Origin: an uncultured Dorea sp. | Lineage (GTDB): Bacteria; Bacillota; Clostridia; Lachnospirales; Lachnospiraceae | Direction of reading: 5' to 3' | Length of the DNA: 41,539 nt | NCBI GenBank assembly: GCA_947652615.1 | Contig: CANTDX010000029.1 | Location: forward strand, 1-41,539 | In this document: in pieces, positions 34,530-41,539 of the stretch | Layout of the letters: each line of letters starts with the position of its first letter | How positions within the stretch are numbered: position 1 is the first letter of the stretch | Made by a program: the position numbers and the translations under genes | The notes under the pieces: generated by a model | The model's input: the letters and a program-made list of their open reading frames with translations, nothing else | Told to the model about the DNA's origin: nothing | Database searches by the model: none

Positions 34530-34955
34530 ATGAATTATGTGTACCCGGCTGTTTTCTATGAAGAAGAGGGGAAGATATCCGTCATTTTCCCTGATCTGGG
34601 AAATCTCGCAACCTTTGGGGATAATGTGGCGGATGCTATGCGCATGGCGGTTGATGCCTGCGGTCAGTATCTCTTTACCGCCCTGCGTGACAGTGAATCA
34701 CTCCCCGTTCCCAGTGCATTGGGCGAGATCGATCCCACCGCCATCCTGAAAGATTTTGAAATGGAATCCGCTGCTGACAGCGCTTTTGTCAATATGGTAC
34801 TGGTGGATATGACCGAATACGCAAGGCAGCACAGCGATAAGTCAGTGAAAAAGACTTTAAGCATCCCCATGTGGCTGAATACTCTTTGTGAAGAAAAATG
34901 CATCAATTTTTCAAAAGTATTGCAGGAGGCGCTTCTCTCTAAAATTCAGAACTAA
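34530..34955 (+). CDS. hicB: HicB family antitoxin
   Basis: The 141-aa protein has an N-terminal HicB fold (YPAVFYEEEGKISVIFPDLGNLATFGDNVADAMRMA, residues ~4-40). Its C-terminal segment, KKTLSIPMWLNTLCEEKCINFSKVLQEAL, resembles a ribbon-helix-helix DNA-binding motif. HicB normally neutralises the HicA mRNA interferase and represses its own operon. The ATG at 34530 is preceded by AAGGAG; a TTG one codon earlier is also possible. The partner toxin gene immediately upstream is reduced to a remnant, so this is an orphan antitoxin that may still bind its operator. It is one of the few plus-strand genes. Confidence 0.88.
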   Translation: MNYVYPAVFYEEEGKISVIFPDLGNLATFGDNVADAMRMAVDACGQYLFTALRDSESLPVPSALGEIDPTAILKDFEMESAADSAFVNMVLVDMTEYARQHSDKSVKKTLSIPMWLNTLCEEKCINFSKVLQEALLSKIQN

Positions 34956-34965
34956 CACCTATTAG

Positions 34966-34996
34966 CTACCCCAAATTTCATACGAAATTGGGGTAG
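34966..34996. terminator. Strong inverted repeat between convergent hicB and the aminotransferase gene
   Basis: Arms CTACCCCAAATTTC and GAAATTGGGGTAG pair over 13 bp with one bulged A and a four-base loop (ATAC). It lies 10 bp after the hicB stop. No T-run follows on either strand, so termination would be inefficient or rely on the hairpin alone. It could instead be a boundary or recombination repeat. Confidence 0.45.
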
Positions 34997-35054
34997 TATC
35001 CAGAGATATCCGAAATTAATAAGGTAACTTATTTCATCTCACTGATAATTTTCA

Positions 35055-36191
35055 TTAGGAACGGCATGATTTAAAATCTTTGATACAGTTTATCACCATA
35101 TCCTGCTCCTCAGCCTCCATATACGGATGAATCGGCAATGCCAATATTCTGCGGCATAATTGTTCCGTCACCGACAAATCCGTTTTCACACAATCCATCC
35201 CCTCAAATGCCGTCTGCCTGCTCATCGGCTTAGGATAATAAATCATAGAAGGAATTCCCCTATCCTTAAGATATGCCTGTAAACCATTGCGTTGTTCCTC
35301 ACTATCCAGTAAAATCGAGTATTGTGCCCAACTGGAATAAAAGCCTTCCTTAATAAAAGGGACTCTCACATAATCTGCCAGCTGACAGCTATATCTTTCG
35401 GCCGCATGATTCACGTCTCTCAGTTCATATTCCCGGAATGCCTTTAACTTCACCTGCAGAATTGCAGCCTGCAGTGTGTCCAGCCGTGAATTTATCCCAA
35501 TGCGTACATTATCATACTTGTCCGATCCCTTACCATGTATACGATATGATCTAAGCAATGCCGCCCAATCATCATTGTCGGTGAATACTGCTCCGCCGTC
35601 TCCATAACATCCTAACGGTTTTGCCGGGAAAAAGGAAGTTGTAGAGATATCACCGAAGCTGCATGCCATCTGCTCCCCTATCTTTCCGCCAAAACCTTGC
35701 GCACCGTCTTCTAAAATCAGAAGATGATATTTGTCCGCGATTTTTCTGATCGCAGGGTAATCTGCAGGCTGTCCGAACAGATCTACCGTAATAATTACTT
35801 TGGGAACCAGTTTTCCTTCTTCTTTTACTTGCAGAATCGCCTGTTCCAAAGATTCTGCGGAAATATTAAAGGTATCTTCTTCCACATCTACAAAGACAGG
35901 CACGGCTCCTTCGTATGCAGGTGTCTCACCTGATGCAAAAAAGGTAAAATCCGGTACAAATACAGCGTCCCCTTCTCCTATGTTCCAGGTCATCAGCGCC
36001 AATGACAGTGCGTCCGTTCCGTTGGCACAGGTAATACAGTGTTTAACGCCTGCATAGGAAGCCAATTGCGATTCCAATTCCGTGACTTGTGAGCCGGATA
36101 TGAAATTTCCTGCGTCTAGGACTTGCTGAATTGCATAATCTATATTACTTTTTAATATTTTGTATTGCTTTTGTAAATCTCTGAATTGCAT
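35055..36191 (-). CDS. DegT/DnrJ/EryC1/StrS family sugar aminotransferase
   Basis: The 378-aa PLP enzyme converts a nucleotide-linked keto-sugar to an amino-sugar, here presumably for a surface polysaccharide. MQFRDLQKQYKILKSNID opens it; CANGTDALSLAL and VPDFTFFASGETPAYEGAVPVFVDV follow. LEDGAQGFGG is the PLP-ring contact. The Schiff-base lysine is in STTSFFPAKPLGCYGDGG, and GINSRLDTLQAAIL is the downstream signature. The pattern resembles WbpE-type enzymes acting on UDP-3-keto sugars, but substrate is not certain. The ATG follows GGGAGAATAG. It is separated from the flippase gene by a decayed stretch of about 500 bp. Confidence 0.92.
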   Translation of the reverse strand: MQFRDLQKQYKILKSNIDYAIQQVLDAGNFISGSQVTELESQLASYAGVKHCITCANGTDALSLALMTWNIGEGDAVFVPDFTFFASGETPAYEGAVPVFVDVEEDTFNISAESLEQAILQVKEEGKLVPKVIITVDLFGQPADYPAIRKIADKYHLLILEDGAQGFGGKIGEQMACSFGDISTTSFFPAKPLGCYGDGGAVFTDNDDWAALLRSYRIHGKGSDKYDNVRIGINSRLDTLQAAILQVKLKAFREYELRDVNHAAERYSCQLADYVRVPFIKEGFYSSWAQYSILLDSEEQRNGLQAYLKDRGIPSMIYYPKPMSRQTAFEGMDCVKTDLSVTEQLCRRILALPIHPYMEAEEQDMVINCIKDFKSCRS

Positions 36192-36718
36192 TTTCTATTC
36201 TCCCACATCGACTAAAACTATTCTTATTGAAATCTAATGGCATGTTCCATAATCCAACGAAAAGGCATCTATCATTGGTCGTAACACAATCTAGCAAATG
36301 TATCTGCTACAATACATCTCGATAAAAATATCTATTCAATTTTTATAAATTTTCTGCTTTCCATTCTTAGCTTCTTCTAATTTAATACAGCTTTCTCCAA
36401 GATACTGAACTGCCCATTTAAAATTGATCCGTTTAATTTTTCACCCAAATATCTCTCAATAAACACCATCAACATTGCAGTCAATGCTGTTCCTTCCATA
36501 AATTGTATAAATAATAAACACAACATTCCATGTCCCATTTTTTATACTAAAAAAACATTCAGTTTCAGATGCAATCAAATTATTCTTTAGTTCGTCTTCC
36601 TTATTGGTAATCACAAATAATTGTCCTTACTATAACGAATGTTATCAATTATATGCCAACTGTGATGGCGCATCAGAACACAACAGAAGCATCCAATATA
36701 TAGTCCATTCCTTATTTT
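36192..36718 (-). pseudogene. Decayed stretch in the polysaccharide cluster
   Basis: These 527 AT-rich bp contain no intact gene. On the minus strand coherent but frame-broken peptides appear, such as a piece ending HIIDNIRYSKDNYL, then in another frame QLFVITNKEDELKNN, then a 53-codon frame at 36377-36538 (MGHGMLCLLF, IERYLGEKLNG). This pattern of adjoining frames suggests a degraded gene of the polysaccharide cluster. I cannot name its family. No promoter is convincing. Confidence 0.4.
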
Positions 36719-38212
36719 TCAAATACTTTCTATTTTCAGGTTTATTTTCAAGAATTTCATAATTATACTATATATTAAAATACTCACTCCAAAGGCAACA
36801 AATAATAATCCAATACATTCTAATACAGTATTATCTTTAATGCCAATTTTTTCTACTATAAACAAACTAATAAAACATGAAATTATAGAGGCGACGATAC
36901 TTCTTCCTACACTTATATAAGTATGTTTTACATCAAAATACTTATTTCTTTTCTTAAAAATATATAAAAGAATAGGTATTGTCATATATGCAACAATACT
37001 CGTTGATAAAGCAAGACCCATATGGTAAAATCGATCTACTAACAAAAAATTCAATATAATATTCAATACTGTTGAAACAACAGCTATAAGCATATTTGTT
37101 TTTGTATCTTGGTATGCTTGAAATGCTCTTATAAGGACTTCCCTAATTGCTAAAGGTAATAATGCTAACGCATACATTATCAAACTTTGAGCTGTTATTA
37201 CGACATCCCCTTCATCAAATACTCCTCTCTTATATATCAACCTAACAATTGTAAAACTAAAAAAACAGACATAGGTCATAAGATATGAAAAAATAAAAAT
37301 CATGAAATCTATTGCAATATTAATATTTTGGGCAGTCTTATTATAATTTCTTTTTGCTATTTGTTCTGATATTTTAGGATACAATACTGTTATAATTGCA
37401 GTAGTAAACACATAAAAACAAAGCTGCTTTAATAAATGCGCATAATTTAATGCTGAAATACTACCTTCTTCCAGTCTTGATCCAAATGATTTATCTACGA
37501 AAGAATTTATTTCATCCATCATTGACCCAACAAAAACAGGAATGATCAATACAAAAAAATTTTTCACTTCATCTGAAATGGGAAAAATCTGAGTTTCCTT
37601 TATTTTTATTTTCTCAATACTACTCAAAACGATTAACTGAATCCCACAAGAAACCGGCATAGCAAATTTTAGTAACTCAAAATTATTTTCTAATGACCCC
37701 CAAAATATAATCACAATCTGAGAAAATGATAATAACAAATTAGATCCATTTGCTATTACCATCTTTCCATTACAATTCAACTCTGAAATAAAAAGCTGAC
37801 TTATGGCTGAAAAAGAAATTGCCAAAACACTCCATACGAAAAATTTGCTTGTAATATTAATTTGATTACGATCAAATCCGTTAGCAATACAAGAGATAAT
37901 TTTCTTATTACCCCCAATAACAAATATCATCAGCAATATAATCAAAACAATTTCTATAATTAAGATTTGATTTGTAAATTGCCTAGCCTGATATTCACTT
38001 TTACTAATCTTTATCTTCTGATACAATGGTGTATGAATTACTGCAAATGTTAAAATCCATCCTCCAAAAATATTCGCAGCTGATGATGCCATTTGGTATA
38101 TATCCGTGTATACCCCAGCTCCATAAAAATATGACATTACAATTTCTCTTATAAATCCTAAAAATTTTGACATTATTGCAATAATAGTAAGCCAATAAAT
38201 AGTTTTTTTCAT
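36719..38212 (-). CDS. MurJ/Wzx-type lipid-linked oligosaccharide flippase (MOP superfamily)
   Basis: The 497-aa integral membrane protein has about 12-14 hydrophobic segments and the MviN/MurJ start SKFLGFIREIVMSYFYGAG. It also has the mid-region YPKISEQIA and IREVLIRAFQAYQDTKTNM, typical of MOP-superfamily flippases. In this setting, next to a polymerase and glycosyltransferases, it most likely flips the repeat unit across the membrane (Wzx role) rather than lipid II. The ATG at 38212 is preferred since AAAGGA is 5 nt upstream; an ATG two codons earlier directly abuts that site. The gene is strongly AT-rich. Confidence 0.88.
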   Translation of the reverse strand: MKKTIYWLTIIAIMSKFLGFIREIVMSYFYGAGVYTDIYQMASSAANIFGGWILTFAVIHTPLYQKIKISKSEYQARQFTNQILIIEIVLIILLMIFVIGGNKKIISCIANGFDRNQINITSKFFVWSVLAISFSAISQLFISELNCNGKMVIANGSNLLLSFSQIVIIFWGSLENNFELLKFAMPVSCGIQLIVLSSIEKIKIKETQIFPISDEVKNFFVLIIPVFVGSMMDEINSFVDKSFGSRLEEGSISALNYAHLLKQLCFYVFTTAIITVLYPKISEQIAKRNYNKTAQNINIAIDFMIFIFSYLMTYVCFFSFTIVRLIYKRGVFDEGDVVITAQSLIMYALALLPLAIREVLIRAFQAYQDTKTNMLIAVVSTVLNIILNFLLVDRFYHMGLALSTSIVAYMTIPILLYIFKKRNKYFDVKHTYISVGRSIVASIISCFISLFIVEKIGIKDNTVLECIGLLFVAFGVSILIYSIIMKFLKINLKIESI

Positions 38213-38226
38213 ATTCATCCTTTAGT

Positions 38227-39411
38227 TTAAATTTCTTTTACTTGCTTTTTAGTAAAAAACAAAACAGACCAACTAACAATAGCATAACTATCTGATAAAA
38301 AATGAGCGCCGGTTAAACTACAGAAGAACCAAAACAAAAAAAAAGAACAAAATGAAAGAAATACTTTTTTTTCAACTATTTTACTCAAATTGTATATTTT
38401 GATAATAACAAAAAATATTGCTGGAACAGCAAATATTCCAAACATTACAAATAAATCAAGAAAAAGATTATGTGAAAAATAAATATTTCCATCTGTGATA
38501 CCTCTAATAGCAGCAAACCCACCAGGAAGAAAAAAATATCTTTCTTTCAAATACTCTATGGTTGTACTCCAAATATATTGTCGATTTGAGCTTCCAGCCA
38601 TTTCTAAGATTGATTTCTCTCCAATATCATTAGTAAAACGAATAATTGTCCTTGATTCAATTCCCAATTCTATTAGTTGTTTGTTGATAAAAGATAAAAT
38701 ATCTTCAATATTGATAAAACAAACTGTTAATACAACAAAAGTAGCACTTATAAAAAAAATTCTAAAACTACTATTGTTTATTTTTAAAAACACCAATATA
38801 AAAGTTACTAGAAGAAAAGCAATTACTGGCATTCTAGACGAAAAAAGTGTCGTCATTACAAACGTAATTATTAATCCAATTATTCCAATTAAAATTTTAT
38901 CTTGAAATATTACAATACCAATCATTAATACTATAAGTAAAAGTGACGTTAATACAGAAAAATCTCCATAATCGATTATCTCATTTCGCGTCATATAATA
39001 ATATGGCAATATTAATATCATATGCTTAAGAGTGATATGATAAAAATTTACATAAAAATCCTCTAATTGACTTGTTGATATTTGCGAAAAAAATAATACT
39101 GGAATTATGAATTTCAAAAAATTTGTACCACCTTCAATAACTACGTAAGATTTATAACTCACAATCAAAATATTAAGAACTAGCATTATCCAATATATTA
39201 CTAAAAAAACAAAAACACTTTTACTCATTATAGGTCTGTATAAAAAAATATAAAGGATTGTTAATCCTAAATATAATACATAGGAAATCCAGGATATAGC
39301 ACGTTCCTCTAATACAAATTTTAGTAGAATTAAGTAAACTGGCAAAAACCAATTTATATAAAAAATCCATTCTCCTACAATATTTTTACTTCCTTTTACA
39401 AACATAAACAC
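38227..39411 (-). CDS. O-antigen ligase/polymerase-like membrane protein (Wzy role)
   Basis: This 394-aa protein has about 10-12 predicted membrane segments and a periplasmic-type loop of about 60 residues (around IRFTNDIGEKSILEMAGSSNRQYIWS, residues ~265-290) that ends in the FFLPGGFAAIRG and SHNLFLDLFVMFGIFA region. The SHN-x-(F/Y)L pattern late in the protein is common in Wzy/O-antigen polymerases. The start is uncertain: GTG at 39411 has AAAGG 5 nt upstream, while an ATG two codons in is also possible. It lies between the GT4 gene and the flippase. The substrate is unknown, and sequence conservation in this family is always low. Confidence 0.78.
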   Translation of the reverse strand: MFMFVKGSKNIVGEWIFYINWFLPVYLILLKFVLEERAISWISYVLYLGLTILYIFLYRPIMSKSVFVFLVIYWIMLVLNILIVSYKSYVVIEGGTNFLKFIIPVLFFSQISTSQLEDFYVNFYHITLKHMILILPYYYMTRNEIIDYGDFSVLTSLLLIVLMIGIVIFQDKILIGIIGLIITFVMTTLFSSRMPVIAFLLVTFILVFLKINNSSFRIFFISATFVVLTVCFINIEDILSFINKQLIELGIESRTIIRFTNDIGEKSILEMAGSSNRQYIWSTTIEYLKERYFFLPGGFAAIRGITDGNIYFSHNLFLDLFVMFGIFAVPAIFFVIIKIYNLSKIVEKKVFLSFCSFFLFWFFCSLTGAHFLSDSYAIVSWSVLFFTKKQVKEI

Positions 39412-39445
39412 ATCTGCCTTTCTTTACCAGCAACTTATTCCTCTT

Positions 39446-40621
39446 TTATGTATTTTCAGAAATCTCCTGACAAATATCGGTAAAATATCTCTTATTAGAA
39501 AAGAATTCCAATTGACTGTTCTTAATATTAATCATTTCGCTTAAAAGATTTCTATTATCATATAATGTGCAAAGTGTATCTTTAAGATTATTAATAAAAT
39601 TATTATCAACCTCTAATACTATAGCTCCAGTATTCTTACACAATTCAGGTATTCCGCCTTTCTTTGTTGTTACTAACGGTATTTTCGACACTAATGCTTC
39701 TATTACTACTAATGCGCAAGGTTCTTCCCACAAACTTGGAACAACGGCTACTGTAGATATGCTATGTAATTCCATGATTTTATCATAATCAATATGCCCA
39801 GTAACAATTATCTTATCATTATTTTGCACAAGTTCATTTATTTCTTTTTCATACTTTGATTTGTTCATCCTCTTTTGTCCAAAATTCAATGATCCTGCAA
39901 TTATCAAATAAACATTTTCTCTATCCATTTTTTCGAACGCATGAATCAATTCTACAATTCCTTTTTCTTTAACTAGACGTCCTTTATATAATAAAACAAA
40001 TGCATCCTCTGGAACTCCATACTTTTTTAATGCTTTTTTATTATTTTTTGAATTAACCTCAAAATGCTCTACATCAATTCCATTTAAAACTGTTTTTACT
40101 CTACTTGGTAAAACTCCTTGTTCAATTTGTTTTTGTCTGATAAAATCAGAAACACAAATTATGCTCATTGAACTATTGATTAGCTTCAATTTTTTTCTTG
40201 GAATTTTCCAATTAGAATGAATATGAAAAAAAATTTTTTTATCTGGAAATCGCTCTTGCATCTTAATGGCAATATTTCCACCTTCAATTAATATTTTTTT
40301 ATTATCTATTTTTCTTACTTTTCTTATTATACTTGATTCCCAAATATCTGGAATGTCATATAAATTTAGCTTGTTATAAAGAACACTGTTTCCTCTTATA
40401 ATCAAATCAGGAAGCTTAATATAATGATAAACTGCATATTTATATTTTTTTGCTTTTTCTTTCGCTTCTTTTTTATAATGTGCCACAACATCTAAATAAT
40501 ATTGAGGTGAAATCTCATTCTGCATTATAAAATTTTCTAATAATTGCTCAACAGCACCACCTTTTACTGCTGGAACTGTCAGAATCGATGGCAAAATTAC
40601 TGTTAACCGCTCTAGTATCAT
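39446..40621 (-). CDS. Glycosyltransferase family 4
   Basis: The 391-aa GT-B enzyme has an N-terminal acceptor domain (VPAVKGGAVEQLLENF, residues ~17-32) and a C-terminal nucleotide-sugar domain with VLLYKGRLVKEKGIVELIHAFEKM and VVPSLWEEPCALVVIEALVSKIPLVTTKKGG. The E-x7-E-like motif sits in the PCALVVIEAL segment. The ATG overlaps the stop of the upstream GT2 gene by 4 bp (ATGA), with AAGGAG before it. It presumably adds a sugar to the lipid-linked repeat unit on the cytoplasmic side. The donor sugar cannot be told. Confidence 0.92.
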   Translation of the reverse strand: MILERLTVILPSILTVPAVKGGAVEQLLENFIMQNEISPQYYLDVVAHYKKEAKEKAKKYKYAVYHYIKLPDLIIRGNSVLYNKLNLYDIPDIWESSIIRKVRKIDNKKILIEGGNIAIKMQERFPDKKIFFHIHSNWKIPRKKLKLINSSMSIICVSDFIRQKQIEQGVLPSRVKTVLNGIDVEHFEVNSKNNKKALKKYGVPEDAFVLLYKGRLVKEKGIVELIHAFEKMDRENVYLIIAGSLNFGQKRMNKSKYEKEINELVQNNDKIIVTGHIDYDKIMELHSISTVAVVPSLWEEPCALVVIEALVSKIPLVTTKKGGIPELCKNTGAIVLEVDNNFINNLKDTLCTLYDNRNLLSEMINIKNSQLEFFSNKRYFTDICQEISENT

Positions 40622-41539
40622 CTATTTCTCCTTACTCGATCATAAATATTAATTATTGTTTCAACCAAAAAATAGCACTGCATTTTTAATAATATTACTA
40701 TAAACAAATATTTTTTATTAACCGAAATCAACCTTATTGTTTCCTTAAATTTATCCTCATTTTTTAATTCATTGATTCTATACCCCATCGTACATGCAGA
40801 ATGAATTGATGAAAATGCTTCTTCAGAAGCATATTTAATCAATGTACTTTTAATCTCTCCATACCTCTTATCTTTTAACTTTTCTACATTATCATATATT
40901 GCCTTTGAAATGTACATCAAATCCTTTGAACGTTTAAGATTTTTCGAACGCATGATTGATCCACATGATAAAACCTGACAATATAATTCCGCATTTATAT
41001 ATCCAATTCTTTCTGCATAAGGAAACCACTTCGCTGTCCATTCCACATCCTCATGAAATCGACCTTCGATATAAGTAAAATTATTTTCTACAACAAACCC
41101 ATGTCTAAGAATCCACATCCATGCAACAACCGGAACCTTATACCCATAAGTTTTAATATAATCATATCCGCTTATATATTCGTTTTCTTTAAAATTGCAA
41201 GGAATTATCTTCTTAACTTTTTTCCCATCTAAATTATAAATTCCTGCATCAAATGTAAGAGCATCTAAATCATTTTCTTTCATTTTTATATATATTTTTT
41301 CTAAAGAATTTTCTGCCAAATAGTCATCAGAATCCAAAAATAACAAATATTCTCCTTTTGCGTTTTGAATTCCTTTATTACGAGCAGCCGACACTCCCAA
41401 GTTCTTTTGGATTAAATATGTAATATTATGATACTTTTTTTCTAATTCCCTGCATATATACCCTGTATTATCACTTGATCCATCATTAATAATTATAATT
41501 TCAATATCTTTAAATTTTTGATTGATTACACTTTAAACA
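40618..41539 (-). CDS. Glycosyltransferase family 2, 5'-incomplete and possibly frameshifted
   Basis: The readable frame of about 300 codons starts at the right edge with SVINQKFKDIEIIIINDGSSDNT, the N-terminal GT-A nucleotide-binding segment. LGVSAARNKGIQNAKGEYLLFLDSDDYLAEN, with the DxD-type metal site, follows. The C-terminal half (residues ~150 on) is less conserved. The first ~25 residues of a normal enzyme are outside the window. In the readable frame a TAA occurs at 41533-41535, just where CLxSVINQ would be expected. So either a short indel in an A-run exists at the edge or the base calls there are wrong. The 3' end overlaps the GT4 start by 4 bp. Confidence 0.85.

Noticed and set aside
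1..41539. tRNA or rRNA genes, CRISPR arrays, complete insertion sequences
   Set aside because: I looked on both strands and found no cloverleaf-like sequence, regularly spaced repeats or transposase.

Overview
The window looks like a chromosomal segment of an anaerobic, spore-forming Firmicute, most likely a Lachnospiraceae member (Dorea / Clostridium scindens-like). This rests on the gene order xseA-xseB-ispA-dxs-tlyA-nadK-argR-recN-spoIVB-spo0A, which is typical of Clostridia, together with a monomeric [FeFe]-hydrogenase, a two-gene methionine synthase and consistent AGGAGG ribosome binding sites. The genus is an inference. Almost every gene is on the minus strand; maf and the hicB locus are the clear plus-strand exceptions.

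Layout from left to right. 1-2.8 kb: the start of rsmD (cut by the window edge), an ABC-class ATPase and a prolyl-tRNA-editing-type deacylase with a clear promoter. 2.8-5.9 kb: a small accessory patch. It holds decayed remains of a DUF1538-type transporter gene and probably its P-II-like partner, then an intact maf. Next comes a KilA-N-domain gene sandwiched between two 109-bp direct repeats, then an unrecognised 279-aa gene. The repeats are copies of the overlapping 3' ends of maf and that gene. 6.0-12.5 kb: rpsU, alaS, a FapA/DUF342 protein and a [FeFe]-hydrogenase, each with its own recognisable promoter. 12.5-19.0 kb: asnA, a reactivation-domain-less metH, a separate MetH activation-domain protein, metF and glgA, closely spaced. 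19.0-30.2 kb: the sporulation, isoprenoid, DNA-repair and NAD cluster from spo0A back to asp23. 30.4-32.1 kb: prfC with its promoter.

From about 32.2 kb the region becomes accessory and increasingly AT-rich. It contains a PF09820-type AAA-like ATPase/PD-(D/E)XK protein and a HicAB toxin-antitoxin locus in which hicA is reduced to a remnant while hicB and the promoter/operator survive. It ends in a surface-polysaccharide cluster: sugar aminotransferase, decayed gene, MurJ/Wzx-type flippase, Wzy-like polymerase, GT4 and GT2 glycosyltransferases. That cluster runs off the right edge.

The most unusual structure is the KilA-N insertion at 3.7-4.85 kb. A gene appears to have been inserted exactly where two convergent genes overlap, with duplication of the overlap, so that both neighbours keep intact C-termini. 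No tRNA, rRNA, CRISPR array, intact insertion sequence or known riboswitch was seen.
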